Assembly: GCF_002420705.1 (NCBI RefSeq)
Contig: NZ_DIIM01000029.1
Span: 56,408-82,288, forward strand
Direction of reading: 5' to 3'
DNA: 25,881 bases
From: Sphingobacterium sp. UBA5670
GTDB lineage: Bacteria > Bacteroidota > Bacteroidia > Sphingobacteriales > Sphingobacteriaceae
How positions within the stretch are numbered: position 1 is the stretch's first letter; each line of letters begins with the position of its first letter. Position numbers and translations under genes: made by a program. Of this stretch, positions 1-7,293 are shown piece by piece. The notes beneath the pieces were generated by a model. The model was not told where the DNA came from. It searched no databases and was given only the letters and a program-made list of their open reading frames with translations.

Positions 1-1
1 A

Positions 2-406
2 GATTTTGGGCTAGGGATCGGTGGCAAACAGCAGATCCAAGATATTAAAGATAATGAAGATTTCTATTATTTAAATCTGGCTTACATGCACACGGTGAGC
101 CGGGGAGACAGTGCTTTCGAGCGGACAGTCACCCGCCAGTTTATTGAAAAAATTCCAGGCCAGCTTCAGGAACTAAAGGCTGCTTACGCAAGTCAAGATT
201 TCTCCAAATTTAAATTAAGAGCACATGATTTTAAAACCAGCGTCGCCATTATGGGATTGCTTCCTGTTCTTGATGATAAGCTGGGAACACTTGAACTTAC
301 AACCGAACAGAACACCTTATCGGAAGGTGTTTTAACCGAAGTCGTGCAGATCCTTACCACAGCCGTCGAGGAAGCTAAACGTTTATTAGCAAGCTATACG
401 GACTAA
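2..406 (+). CDS. HPt (histidine phosphotransfer) domain protein, 3' part only
   Basis: The reading frame is open from the first bases of the window, so this is the C-terminal part of a longer gene; the internal ATG at 86 is probably not the start. The visible residues form one HPt four-helix domain: an N-terminal YLNLAYMHTVSRGD stretch, then a helix ending in RAHDFKTSVAIMGL, where the His of AHDFKTS is the expected phospho-acceptor (family pattern AHxLKxxxxxxG). HPt domains pass phosphoryl groups between receiver domains in multistep phosphorelays. In Bacteroidota such a domain often sits at the C-terminus of a large hybrid sensor kinase, so that is the likely parent, but the upstream sequence is missing. 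A strong terminator follows directly, so this is the last gene of its transcript. Confidence 0.8.
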   Translation, partial: DFGLGIGGKQQIQDIKDNEDFYYLNLAYMHTVSRGDSAFERTVTRQFIEKIPGQLQELKAAYASQDFSKFKLRAHDFKTSVAIMGLLPVLDDKLGTLELTTEQNTLSEGVLTEVVQILTTAVEEAKRLLASYTD

Positions 407-431
407 GTTCTACTTTAACAATACGTAATTG

Positions 432-466
432 AAAAGATCATCAGGCCATGCTTGATGATCTTTTTT
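432..466 (+). terminator. Intrinsic terminator after the HPt gene
   Basis: A perfect 12-bp stem (AAAAGATCATCA with TGATGATCTTTT) encloses a 9-base loop and runs into a T tract, 25 bases after the HPt stop codon. Confidence 0.85.
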
Positions 467-510
467 GTTGTCTATTTAACGACTCATTTTGCCCATTCGT
501 CGAATGATTT

Positions 511-541
511 TTGAAATTGGCTAATTGTTCGTGTAGTTTTA
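511..541 (+). promoter_or_regulatory. Putative Bacteroidota promoter of the alpha/beta hydrolase
   Basis: TTG at 511-513 lies 20 bases before TAGTTTTA at 534-541, which matches the -7 consensus TAnnTTTG except for the last base. The spacing equals that of the better promoter before the aldo/keto reductase. The predicted leader is about 40 bases. Confidence 0.4.
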
Positions 542-586
542 TGATAGCAAAAAGAAAATACATATTCACATTTAAACCAAATAGCT

Positions 587-1408
587 ATGAGCACTTTAAA
601 ACTAAAAGACGGAACAGAAATTTTTTACAAAGATCAAGGACAGGGTCCAGTATTGATGTTTCACCACGGCTGGCCATTATCTTCTGATGACTGGGATGCA
701 CAGGTGATTTTCTTCCTACAGAGAGGGTATCGCGTAGTTACTCATGATCGGAGAGGCCATGGCAGATCGAGTCAGGATATTTACGGACACACCATTGAGC
801 AGTACGCTGCTGATGCTGCCGAACTTGTTGAATTCCTTGATCTCAAAGATGTCATTCATATCGGTCACTCAACAGGCGGGGGTGAGGTAATTCGTTATGT
901 GAGCAAATATTCGAAAGGAAGAGCAAAAAAAGCTGTACTTATCAGTGCTGTTCCTCCGATCATGGTACAAAATGAAAGTAATCCCGATGGTGTGCCAATG
1001 GAGGTATTCGATAATATCAGGGATCAGACTTTAAACAATAGACAACAGTTTTATATCGATCTAACACTTCCTTTTTATGGTTATAATAGAGCGGGAGCTG
1101 ATATTAAGGAAGGAATTCGGAGAAACTGGTGGAGACAGGGGATGATGGGGGGCATTGTTGCCCATTATGAGGGTATTAAAGCTTTTTCTGAAACAGATTT
1201 CAGGGAAGATTTAAAATCCGTTGATATCCCAGTTTTAGTTCTACATGGTGAGGATGACCAGATTGTTCCTTATGAAAATGCCGGCGTTAAATCTGCTAAA
1301 CTCTTAAAGAACGGAACCTTGATCACTTACCCGGGCTTTCCGCACGGAATGCCTACAACAGAGGCTCCTACGATCAATAGGGATATTCTAGCCTTTATTG
1401 AATCCTAA
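587..1408 (+). CDS. Alpha/beta hydrolase, non-heme haloperoxidase (chloroperoxidase) type
   Basis: This 273-residue cytoplasmic protein has the usual length of the family. The oxyanion-hole segment is HHGWPLSSDDW (about residues 26-36), followed by HDRRGHGRS (53-61), the nucleophile elbow GHSTGGGE with Ser95, the acid region LHGEDDQIVP and the catalytic His in GFPHGMP near the C-terminus. Members of this group are serine hydrolases that show cofactor-free perhydrolase (haloperoxidase) side activity with peroxide and a carboxylic acid; the natural substrate is usually unknown, and I cannot infer it here. The residue after the nucleophile is Thr, whereas many strong perhydrolases have Met there, so simple esterase activity is equally possible. 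There is no signal peptide. The gene stands alone, with terminators on both sides. Confidence 0.85.
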   Translation: MSTLKLKDGTEIFYKDQGQGPVLMFHHGWPLSSDDWDAQVIFFLQRGYRVVTHDRRGHGRSSQDIYGHTIEQYAADAAELVEFLDLKDVIHIGHSTGGGEVIRYVSKYSKGRAKKAVLISAVPPIMVQNESNPDGVPMEVFDNIRDQTLNNRQQFYIDLTLPFYGYNRAGADIKEGIRRNWWRQGMMGGIVAHYEGIKAFSETDFREDLKSVDIPVLVLHGEDDQIVPYENAGVKSAKLLKNGTLITYPGFPHGMPTTEAPTINRDILAFIES

Positions 1409-1433
1409 AATTTCCTTACCAAAAAATATAAAG

Positions 1434-1459
1434 AAGTGAGCTCCATGGCTCACTTTTTT
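1434..1459 (+). terminator. Intrinsic terminator after the alpha/beta hydrolase
   Basis: An 8-bp perfect stem AAGTGAGC/GCTCACTT with a 6-base loop is followed by a T tract, 25 bases past the stop codon. Confidence 0.85.
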
Positions 1460-1763
1460 GTTAAGGAGCAATTAAAGATGCTCCATCAATTTTATAAGCC
1501 TTTCAACTTAGCCCATTTAGATTGCCCTAATTAGCACAAGCCAGCTTATCGCTGAATGCCTACATTTAAAAAAAGTAAGTCTAGAAGTGGCTCCCGATAA
1601 ACGGATCATTTGAGTGATCATTTGAAGGACGAATGTCTTGCTATAGCCCTGTTTCAACGATCATATCTGCCTGTTCGCCGAAAATCAACATCAGCAGAGT
1701 CCTTTCTTCGGTAAATTTACTATAGTAAAAAACAGGAATATCAATCATTAAAAAGACAATATT
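1460..1763. other. Intergenic region before the oxalate decarboxylase operon
   Basis: No credible gene is seen in this gap. It should hold the promoter of the four-gene operon that follows; TAAATTTA at about 1712-1719 resembles a -7 box, but no matching upstream TTG is clear. It also contains the 10-bp direct repeat listed separately. A 35-codon open frame on the minus strand (1641-1748) is within chance expectation. Confidence 0.4.
1604..1625. repeat. Short direct repeat GATCATTTGA x2
   Basis: GATCATTTGA occurs at 1604-1613 and 1616-1625, period 12. The pair also contains an inverted GATCA/TGATC. It lies about 140 bases before the oxalate decarboxylase start and could be a regulator site; there is no direct evidence. 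Confidence 0.45.
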
Positions 1764-2810
1764 ATGAAAACGACATCATTAAGCTTCAAGTACGAATTAG
1801 AAAAAAAAGAACCACGTACAAACGATGGTGGCACCACCAGAGGTGCTTCTGTGACTGACTTCCCAGCTTCGATCGGGATCGCAGGTGTGTCGATGCGATT
1901 ACAGCCGGGCAGTATGCGAGAGCTCCATTGGCATGCAAATGCTGCGGAATGGGCCTACGTCATTTCAGGAACCGTTCGTACGACCATTATTCATCCGGAC
2001 GGTCATAGCTATACCGACAATTTTGAACCGGGTGATGTATGGTATTTTCCGAAAGGTTATGGACATTCGATACAGGCAACAGGAACTGAAGAATGTCACT
2101 TCATCCTGATATTTGACAACGGTAATTTTTCCGAAGACCACACGTTTAGCGTAACTGACTTCGTTGCCAGTATGCCTCCAGAAATTGTAGCACAAAATTT
2201 AGGGTTGACATTGGAAGAAGTTGCTGCACTGCCGAAAAAAGAAGCCTATTTCGCCGCAGGTATTGTCCCGGATGAATTGTCGTTTAATGCTGCTGCAAGA
2301 CCAGAAGAATCTGACATAGAACTTACTAATCTACATCGTTACCCGCTTCACGCTCAACAGCCTAGAATCATTCCCGGGGGCGGTCTCCAGCGATTGGTCA
2401 CAAGTAAGGAGTTTCCGATCAGCACGACCATGGCCGGTTCTATTCTTGAATTGCAGCCTGGGGCACTTCGGGAAATGCACTGGCATCCGAATGCCGACGA
2501 GTGGCAGTATTATATTTCGGGCCAGGCGGAGATGTCTGTTTTTCTTGCCGAGGGTACTGTAGTCACCGAACAGTTCAATGCAGGTGACGTGGGCTACGTA
2601 CCCATGGGAGCTGGACACTACATTAAAAATACAGGTGATACCGTGTGCCGAGTTCTTATCGGATTTAACAGTGGTAAATACGAGTCGATTGATCTGAGCG
2701 AATGGCTTTCAGGCAATCCTAAAGATGTGGTGGTGACAAATTTTGGGCTGACGGAAGGTGAGATTGAAAAATTTCCAACAAAAAAGATTTTTATTCAACC
2801 TGAAAAATAA
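1764..2810 (+). CDS. oxdC: Bicupin of the oxalate decarboxylase family (OxdC-like)
   Basis: The 348-residue protein has two cupin domains, each with a complete Mn-binding set. The first has RELHWHANAAEW (Arg52, His55, His57, Glu62) and His101 in PKGYGHS. The second has REMHWHPNADEW (Arg236, His239, His241, Glu246) and His285 in PMGAGHY. The flexible lid loop reads FSEDHTF; Glu124 sits where Bacillus subtilis OxdC has the lid Glu of SENST, the residue that favours decarboxylation of oxalate to formate and CO2 over oxidation. The protein is slightly shorter than OxdC (about 385), and no signal peptide is visible, so it should be cytosolic. It leads an operon; the next start is 5 bases downstream. 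Residue evidence supports oxalate, but related bicupins can use other small acids. Confidence 0.85.
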   Translation: MKTTSLSFKYELEKKEPRTNDGGTTRGASVTDFPASIGIAGVSMRLQPGSMRELHWHANAAEWAYVISGTVRTTIIHPDGHSYTDNFEPGDVWYFPKGYGHSIQATGTEECHFILIFDNGNFSEDHTFSVTDFVASMPPEIVAQNLGLTLEEVAALPKKEAYFAAGIVPDELSFNAAARPEESDIELTNLHRYPLHAQQPRIIPGGGLQRLVTSKEFPISTTMAGSILELQPGALREMHWHPNADEWQYYISGQAEMSVFLAEGTVVTEQFNAGDVGYVPMGAGHYIKNTGDTVCRVLIGFNSGKYESIDLSEWLSGNPKDVVVTNFGLTEGEIEKFPTKKIFIQPEK

Positions 2811-2815
2811 AACTT

Positions 2816-3508
2816 ATGCTGCCTGAAAAGAAGGTTTTTCTGTACGCTGACAAAATAGGCACACAAGAAAAATTAGCGATACTGCTTACTTTCATAGCTG
2901 GATATATCGATGCAGTTGGGCTGATCAAATGGAAAACCTATGTTTCTTTTATGAGCGGCAATACGACGCAGCTTGGAACAGCGATTGCCACAGGAACAGT
3001 AGAAGTCATCAGCTCATCCGGATGCGTAATAGGGAGCTTTGTAAGTGGTATCTACCTGGGCACATGTCTCTCGCAGTGCCAAAGACAGCAAAAATTTTCA
3101 TCCAAATTCTTTATTGTGGCGGGCATTTTAATCACTTACAGTATCGTTGGTAGCTATTATCAGATACCGAGTTATAGCTCGCTGGTCGTTGTCGGCTTTT
3201 CAATGGGCGTGATGAACACAATCGTTACTTCGGTAGGAAAGCAAAATGTAAATGCCGATTTTGTGACAGGAACGTTAAACAGTCTGGCAAAGAACTCGGC
3301 GATGTATGCTATGAGCAGTAGCGCAGAAGATAGGGCGACCTATGGATCCAATGTTATTCATTTATTAATTCTTTGGATAGGGTTTATTTCCGGAGCCTAT
3401 ATCGCCCCAGTATTTCTGGACATACTTGCAAAGTGGACACTGATTTTGCCGGCTTTTTTTCTACTGGTAGCAGCATTTATATTTCCTATACCAAATATTA
3501 AAGAATAA
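2816..3508 (+). CDS. DUF1275 (YoaK-type) integral membrane protein
   Basis: This 230-residue hydrophobic protein carries the DUF1275 signature near its N-terminus: TFIAGYIDAVGLIKW followed by the family motif FMSGNTTQLG. About six membrane segments are apparent, and a short charged segment SSSAEDRATYG sits in the second half. The family is widespread and its function is not established; a transport role is often supposed. The start lies 5 bases after the oxalate decarboxylase stop and the stop is 4 bases before the peroxiredoxin, so it is certainly cotranscribed. A role in moving oxalate, formate or a related anion would fit the context, but this is inference only. Confidence 0.85.
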   Translation: MLPEKKVFLYADKIGTQEKLAILLTFIAGYIDAVGLIKWKTYVSFMSGNTTQLGTAIATGTVEVISSSGCVIGSFVSGIYLGTCLSQCQRQQKFSSKFFIVAGILITYSIVGSYYQIPSYSSLVVVGFSMGVMNTIVTSVGKQNVNADFVTGTLNSLAKNSAMYAMSSSAEDRATYGSNVIHLLILWIGFISGAYIAPVFLDILAKWTLILPAFFLLVAAFIFPIPNIKE

Positions 3509-3512
3509 AATT

Positions 3513-3974
3513 ATGTTAGAAAAAAATACTGTTGCACCAGATTTTACATTATTTGCAACACCAGATCAGAAAGTTACATTATCCGAATTTAAAGGCCGTA
3601 ACGTGATCTTAGCATTCTATCCTGCCGATTGGAGTCCAGTCTGCAGTGATCAGATGGCATTGTACAATGAAATGCTCAAGTACTTTAAAAAGTATGACGC
3701 AGAACTGTTCGGAATCTCTGTGGACAGCAAATGGTGCCATCTGGCTTTTTCGCAGTCCCGTAACCTACACTTTCCGCTACTCGCAGACTTTGAGCCAAAG
3801 GGAGGGGTTGCAGAAAAATACGATGTCTATAATGAGAATGAAGGTCAGTGCAACCGTGCTCTTTTTGTAATCGATAAAGAAGGTATCATCCAATGGAGCT
3901 ACAAATCACCGACGGCAGTAAATCCCGGTGCAGATGGAATATTGGAAGCTCTTGAAAATCTTAAAATAAAATAG
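3513..3974 (+). CDS. Thiol peroxiredoxin of the AhpC/TSA (AhpE/BCP-like) type
   Basis: This 153-residue cytosolic protein has a single thioredoxin-fold peroxiredoxin domain. The peroxidatic Cys is Cys44 in FYPADWSPVCSDQM; the usual PxxxTxxC motif has Ser in place of Thr, a conservative change. Two further Cys residues (SKWCHLAF and GQCNRAL) could act as the resolving partner, so this may be an atypical 2-Cys enzyme. It reduces hydrogen peroxide or organic peroxides. It sits between the DUF1275 gene (4-base gap) and a DsbA-like thiol protein (2-base gap), which could supply electrons or repair, although that pairing is inferred. Confidence 0.9.
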   Translation: MLEKNTVAPDFTLFATPDQKVTLSEFKGRNVILAFYPADWSPVCSDQMALYNEMLKYFKKYDAELFGISVDSKWCHLAFSQSRNLHFPLLADFEPKGGVAEKYDVYNENEGQCNRALFVIDKEGIIQWSYKSPTAVNPGADGILEALENLKIK

Positions 3975-3976
3975 TT

Positions 3977-4483
3977 ATGTCGTTAAAAATACCTGTCAGT
4001 ATTACTGACCACGCCCAAGGCAACCTAAATGCCGATTTAGTTATCGTAGAGTATGGTGACTATCAATGTCCTTACTGTGGAGCCGCTTATCCTGTGCTAA
4101 AGAAGCTCTTGAAAAAATTTAGCGGAGAGGTGAAATTTGTATTTAGAAACTTCCCACTCTCAGAAATGCATGAATATGCGCTTCCGGCCGCGATCGCTGC
4201 AGAAGCTGCTTCTTTGCAGGACAGGTTTTGGGAAATGCACGATGCTATTTACGAAAATCAGCGGTATCTTGACGACCAGTATCTTTTTACAATAGCAGAA
4301 CAAATAGGATTAGATATGGAAAAGTTTAAGTCTGATATACAAAAAGAGGAGCTGGTGAATAAAATCGATGCCGATTTTCAGGGCGGAGTTATCAGCGGAG
4401 TTAATGGGACTCCTTCGTTTTATGTTAATGGCAAGAAGTTCAACGCTGGAGCTGAAGAACTTTTCAATCTTTTCATTAGATAA
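3977..4483 (+). CDS. DsbA-family thioredoxin-fold protein (cytosolic CPYC type)
   Basis: The 168-residue protein begins directly with the fold (VIVEYGDYQCPYC), with active-site Cys31-Pro-Tyr-Cys34 and the cis-proline loop NGTPSFYVNGKKF late in the chain; the alpha-helical insertion of DsbA proteins lies between. It resembles the thioredoxin_4/BdbD group, but no signal peptide or membrane anchor is visible, so it should work in the cytosol as a thiol oxidoreductase, not as a periplasmic disulfide oxidase. As the last gene of the oxalate decarboxylase operon, it is a plausible reductant for the peroxiredoxin encoded 2 bases upstream. Confidence 0.88.
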   Translation: MSLKIPVSITDHAQGNLNADLVIVEYGDYQCPYCGAAYPVLKKLLKKFSGEVKFVFRNFPLSEMHEYALPAAIAAEAASLQDRFWEMHDAIYENQRYLDDQYLFTIAEQIGLDMEKFKSDIQKEELVNKIDADFQGGVISGVNGTPSFYVNGKKFNAGAEELFNLFIR

Positions 4484-4501
4484 CTTTCTAAGCATTTCAT
4501 A

Positions 4502-4540
4502 TGTACTACCATCAGCGGCTTTTTAGCTTATGGTAGTACA
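4502..4540. terminator. Large inverted repeat between convergent genes (possible terminator)
   Basis: TGTACTACCAT (4502-4512) is perfectly repeated in inverse as ATGGTAGTACA (4530-4540), and AGC/GCT extends the stem inside after one mismatch. It begins 19 bases after the DsbA-like stop, in a convergent gap. Neither strand has a T tract after the stem, so it may be a factor-independent terminator only weakly, or an mRNA-stabilising 3' end. Confidence 0.45.
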
Positions 4541-4740
4541 AATAATGCGATTATAAATCTGCTTCACAATCATTTTTCGATGTTCTCTACCCCAATTAAT
4601 CATTTCCGAAATAATATTTCCGAAATATGAACGTACAGAGGTGTTTCTTGGCCATTAGAGATGACATACAATTTCAAACATGGTATTAAGATCATTTCTG
4701 CAACACAGTGTGGCAAAGTATAATATTGACTGGGATTGGT
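4523..4740 (-). pseudogene. Possible decayed coding remnant with a 14-bp tandem duplication
   Basis: On the minus strand one open frame (4740 to 4603) reads protein-like, including QYYTLPHCVAEMIL and KLYVISNGQETPLYVHISEI, with no start codon at its head. A second frame takes over (ISEMINWGREHRKMIVKQIY) and ends at 4523. The switch falls on a tandem duplication of ATTTCCGAAATA (4602-4613 and 4616-4627, period 14), which shifts the frame by two and reads ISE in both frames. Removing one copy would join the two frames. I do not recognise the product; the tyrosine-rich first part faintly recalls the N-terminus of some AraC regulators. The open lengths are near chance expectation, so noncoding DNA is possible. 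Confidence 0.3.
4602..4627. repeat. 14-bp tandem duplication containing dyad ATTTCCGAAAT
   Basis: ATTTCCGAAATA occurs twice, period 14. Each copy is itself a dyad (ATTTC-C-GAAAT), so besides a replication-slippage duplication this could be a pair of operator half-sites. It lies downstream of the aldo/keto reductase, not before any gene, which argues against an operator. Confidence 0.6.
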
Positions 4741-4774
4741 TTAATAATTAGGACATCGTTATTTATTCGGGAAC

Positions 4775-5737
4775 TTAACCGCGCACAGAATTCAGCAGAT
4801 CGTGCGGATACCCGAGGCTAATGGAGCTTAAAGCATCTAGTTTGGTCAGCTCATCGACTGTCAAATTTATTTCAGCCGCTTTCAAGCTTTGCTCAAATTG
4901 ATTGATATTGCGTGCTCCCAATAGTGGAAAGGCTTCTTTTGATAAATTCCATGCAAAAGCGATCTGACCGGGCGTTGCTTCCTGTTTTTCTGCGATTGCT
5001 ACCAGTTCATCAATGATCAGTTTGGTTTTCTCGTTTTCAGCATATGCAGCCTCAGAAGAATGACTGATGCGACCGGCTTCTCCCTTTCTATATTTGGCGG
5101 TGAGCATTCCGCCAGCCAGTGGCGAGTACATCATCACACCCAGACCAAATTCCGTTGCCATCGGGATCAGTTCGCGGTCTGCGGTACGTTGCAATAGATT
5201 ATATTCTATCTGTAAAGCCGTGAGTTTTGTTGCTGAGGCAATGGCCGACGCCTTCCATGCCGGGAAATTACTGAGCCCCGCATACACTATTTTCCCTTCG
5301 CTGACCAGATCTTGAAGTCCCAAAGCTATTTCTTCCAATGGAGTTACACCATCATCATAATGAGGCATATAAATATCGATGTAGTCCGTTTTCAATCTTT
5401 TTAGACTTTGTTCAACAGCCTGCCGCATAGACTTACGGTTATTCCCAAAATTACTGATGGCAGGCTTGGGGTCACTACTTCGGGTATATTTTGAGCAGAT
5501 GATAAAGTTACTTCGCTGCCCCTGTAGATAGTTGCCTACGATTTCTTCTGCCTCTCCAAATTGATAGACATCCGATATATCAATAAAATTACCCCCTGCA
5601 TCTGCATAAGCTGTTAAAATCTTTTTTGACTCTTCGGGATCGGCTCCGTAGCCTTTTCTTGTACCAAAGTTGGCTGCTCCCAAAATTATTTCACTGGCAT
5701 GCAGCCCTGTTTTTGCTCCAAATAACTTGTATTTCAT
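4775..5737 (-). CDS. Aldo/keto reductase
   Basis: This NAD(P)H-dependent oxidoreductase of 320 residues reduces aldehydes or ketones in the cytosol. The catalytic tetrad is visible: Asp53 in FIDISDVYQFG, Tyr58, Lys83 in IICSKYTRS and His126 in IYMPHYDDG. The C-terminal half carries the cofactor-binding region including the YSPLAGG segment and GQIAFAW. An in-frame ATG at 5773 would give 12 more residues, but a strong -7 box (TAACTTTG) lies inside that extension, so the start at 5737 is chosen. It is divergent from an HxlR regulator, whose relatives often control neighbouring oxidoreductases in response to aldehydes, quinones or thiol stress. The substrate is unknown. Confidence 0.9.
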   Translation of the reverse strand: MKYKLFGAKTGLHASEIILGAANFGTRKGYGADPEESKKILTAYADAGGNFIDISDVYQFGEAEEIVGNYLQGQRSNFIICSKYTRSSDPKPAISNFGNNRKSMRQAVEQSLKRLKTDYIDIYMPHYDDGVTPLEEIALGLQDLVSEGKIVYAGLSNFPAWKASAIASATKLTALQIEYNLLQRTADRELIPMATEFGLGVMMYSPLAGGMLTAKYRKGEAGRISHSSEAAYAENEKTKLIIDELVAIAEKQEATPGQIAFAWNLSKEAFPLLGARNINQFEQSLKAAEINLTVDELTKLDALSSISLGYPHDLLNSVRG

Positions 5738-5754
5738 ATTTTTATATTTACTTT

Positions 5755-5789
5755 GTCGCAAAGTTAAGGGCATAAAGTACCCGTGTCAA
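5755..5789 (-). promoter_or_regulatory. Bacteroidota promoter of the aldo/keto reductase
   Basis: On the minus strand TTGACA is followed, 20 bases after its TTG, by TAACTTTG, an exact match to TAnnTTTG. Transcription would begin roughly 20-25 bases before the ATG at 5737. It overlaps the shared control region with the divergent HxlR gene. Confidence 0.7.
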
Positions 5790-5820
5790 TTACGGATAAA
5801 TTTATCTATACCCACTTTAT
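5772..5820. promoter_or_regulatory. Candidate HxlR operator in the divergent promoter region
   Basis: A perfect 12-bp palindrome GATAAATTTATC (5795-5806) is flanked by a wider inverted pair ATAAAGT (5772-5778) and ACTTTAT (5814-5820). The block lies between the two divergent starts and partly overlaps the reductase promoter. HxlR proteins are winged-helix dimers that bind such dyads, often controlling themselves and the divergent gene; binding here is inferred. A weak -7 box for hxlR (TACCTTCG) lies just to its right, at about 5821-5828. Confidence 0.4.
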
Positions 5821-5842
5821 ACCTTCGTAAAATATAGCAGCT

Positions 5843-6184
5843 ATGTACGAAAAAAAGCTTCCGGTCAATCTAGATTGCGGTTTACATCTGTTCCTACAGG
5901 TGGTTCAGGGGAAATGGAAAATAAACCTGCTCTGGGCGATTCATTCAGGTATCAAGCGCCCGGGTGAGCTGCAGCGGAAAATCCCCAATGCAACTCGCCG
6001 TGTACTGGATGCGCAGCTTGGTCAGTTGATTGAACATGGATTAATCCATAAAGTTGTCTTTGATCAGCTTCCGCTGAAAGTAGAATATGAACTGACTGCG
6101 CTGGGGGAAAGCCTTATGCCGGTCATCGAGGTAACAGCACAATGGGGCGAGGATCACAGAAATGAATTGGAAAAGATTTTGTGA
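5843..6184 (+). CDS. HxlR-family winged-helix transcriptional regulator
   Basis: The 113-residue protein has the whole HxlR pattern: a Cys near the N-terminus (LDCGLHLF), QGKWKINLLWAI, GIKRPGELQRKIPNATRRVL, the recognition and wing region LIEHGLIHKVV, and the C-terminal PLKVEYELTALGESLMPV then WGEDH. HxlR proteins bind DNA as dimers and several sense reactive electrophiles or disulfide stress; the N-terminal Cys is the common sensor position. It is transcribed away from the aldo/keto reductase and probably controls that gene and itself. A bidirectional terminator follows. Confidence 0.93.
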   Translation: MYEKKLPVNLDCGLHLFLQVVQGKWKINLLWAIHSGIKRPGELQRKIPNATRRVLDAQLGQLIEHGLIHKVVFDQLPLKVEYELTALGESLMPVIEVTAQWGEDHRNELEKIL

Positions 6185-6190
6185 GCAATC

Positions 6191-6234
6191 AAAATAACAC
6201 CAAACAGGGTAAACTATTTGGTGTTATTTTTTGT
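6191..6234. terminator. Bidirectional intrinsic terminator
   Basis: A perfect 14-bp stem AAAATAACACCAAA/TTTGGTGTTATTTT with a 12-base loop lies between the convergent hxlR and esterase genes; the A/T ends supply a T tract on both strands. Confidence 0.85.
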
Positions 6235-6244
6235 GAAGTTTATC

Positions 6245-7288
6245 TTATTTCACAAACAGTGCTTTCCGTAAAACGGTCGCTGCATCCAACACAGATTGCT
6301 GTACAGCAGGGATATGCGCTAGTGGGTTCAGCATCCCATAATCGTGGATAAAACCTTTATACTCTGTAACAGTCGTTGGTACTCCGGCATCATCCAATTT
6401 TCTTCCATAGGCGACACCTTCATCATGCAGAATATCATTCTCGGCCACCTGAACAAGTGCAGGAGGCAAACCTTTCAGTTCTTCCAGGGAAGCTTTCAGT
6501 GGTGAGGCGTATTTGTTGTCGCGTTCTTTTAAGTCAGGCAGGTAATTGTCCCACATCCATTTCATCAACGGCGTTGTCAGAAATCTTTCCTGCGCAAATT
6601 TTGTGTACGAAGCCCTGCTGAAGTCGGAGTCGGTGACTGGCCACAAAAGTACCTGCTGTTTGAGTTTGGGGCCATTTTTGTCTTTGGCCATCAGTGCCAC
6701 CACTGCGGCCATATTTCCACCCACACTATTCCCAGCAACAGCAAGCCTGCTGGCGTCAACCCCGATTTCTTGTCCATGACTGGCAACCCATTTTGTTGCA
6801 GCATAAGCCTGGTTGATGGCTACCGGAAATTTGGCTTCGGGAGATGGGGTGTAATCTGGGAAAACGGCTACTGCTCCGCTGCCGACAACCAGGTCACGAA
6901 CCAATCTTCTGTGGGTAGGGTAGTCGCCCAATACCCATCCGCCGCCGTGAAAGAACATAAATACGGGTAGTCCGGCTTGTGCCCCCTTGGGTTTTACGAT
7001 ATGTATTTTTACGGTCTGTCCGTCCTCCGTAATGGTTCTTTCTGATTCCTGGATATCGGAGTAATCGAAGCTTACCGAATTTTGGGCGCCCACCAACACC
7101 AATCTGGCGTCTTTTGGTGAGAGGGTTTCCAGCGGTTTTCCGTCGCCGCTGTTCAAAGCTTTTAAGAATGCTCTTGTTTCCCGGCCGATATTGGGGTCCT
7201 GAGCTGCTGGGTTTGATTGTGCCATGATATTGGAATTTAAGCTGACGAGTGCCGCCAATGTGAAAACTTTTGAATAGAGTGATTTCAT
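6245..7288 (-). CDS. Exported alpha/beta hydrolase of the HSL (hormone-sensitive lipase) family
   Basis: This 347-residue esterase starts with a typical Sec signal peptide (MKSLYSKVF then a hydrophobic stretch, likely cleaved after residue 24 at NIMAQ/SNP), so it acts in the periplasm or outside. The HSL oxyanion motif is HGGGW (114-118), the nucleophile Ser188 is in AGNSVGGN (family form GDSAGG), the acid is the Asp of QVAENDILHDEG and the His is in GFIHDYGM. HSL enzymes hydrolyse short-chain esters of varied alcohols; the substrate is unknown. The start is 5 bases after the OsmC gene, so the two form one operon read from the promoter at 7742-7749. Confidence 0.9.
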   Translation of the reverse strand: MKSLYSKVFTLAALVSLNSNIMAQSNPAAQDPNIGRETRAFLKALNSGDGKPLETLSPKDARLVLVGAQNSVSFDYSDIQESERTITEDGQTVKIHIVKPKGAQAGLPVFMFFHGGGWVLGDYPTHRRLVRDLVVGSGAVAVFPDYTPSPEAKFPVAINQAYAATKWVASHGQEIGVDASRLAVAGNSVGGNMAAVVALMAKDKNGPKLKQQVLLWPVTDSDFSRASYTKFAQERFLTTPLMKWMWDNYLPDLKERDNKYASPLKASLEELKGLPPALVQVAENDILHDEGVAYGRKLDDAGVPTTVTEYKGFIHDYGMLNPLAHIPAVQQSVLDAATVLRKALFVK

Positions 7289-7293
7289 TGTGA

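Noticed and set aside
1641..1748. 35-codon minus-strand frame starting MIDIPVFYSKFTEERTLL upstream of the oxalate decarboxylase
   Set aside because: Protein-like composition but too short to distinguish from chance; no promoter or conserved motif; the continuation after the stop is not recognisable.
4502..4540. Insertion sequence end or attachment site
   Set aside because: The 11-bp inverted repeat has no transposase or integrase nearby and no target duplication; a 3' end hairpin is simpler.
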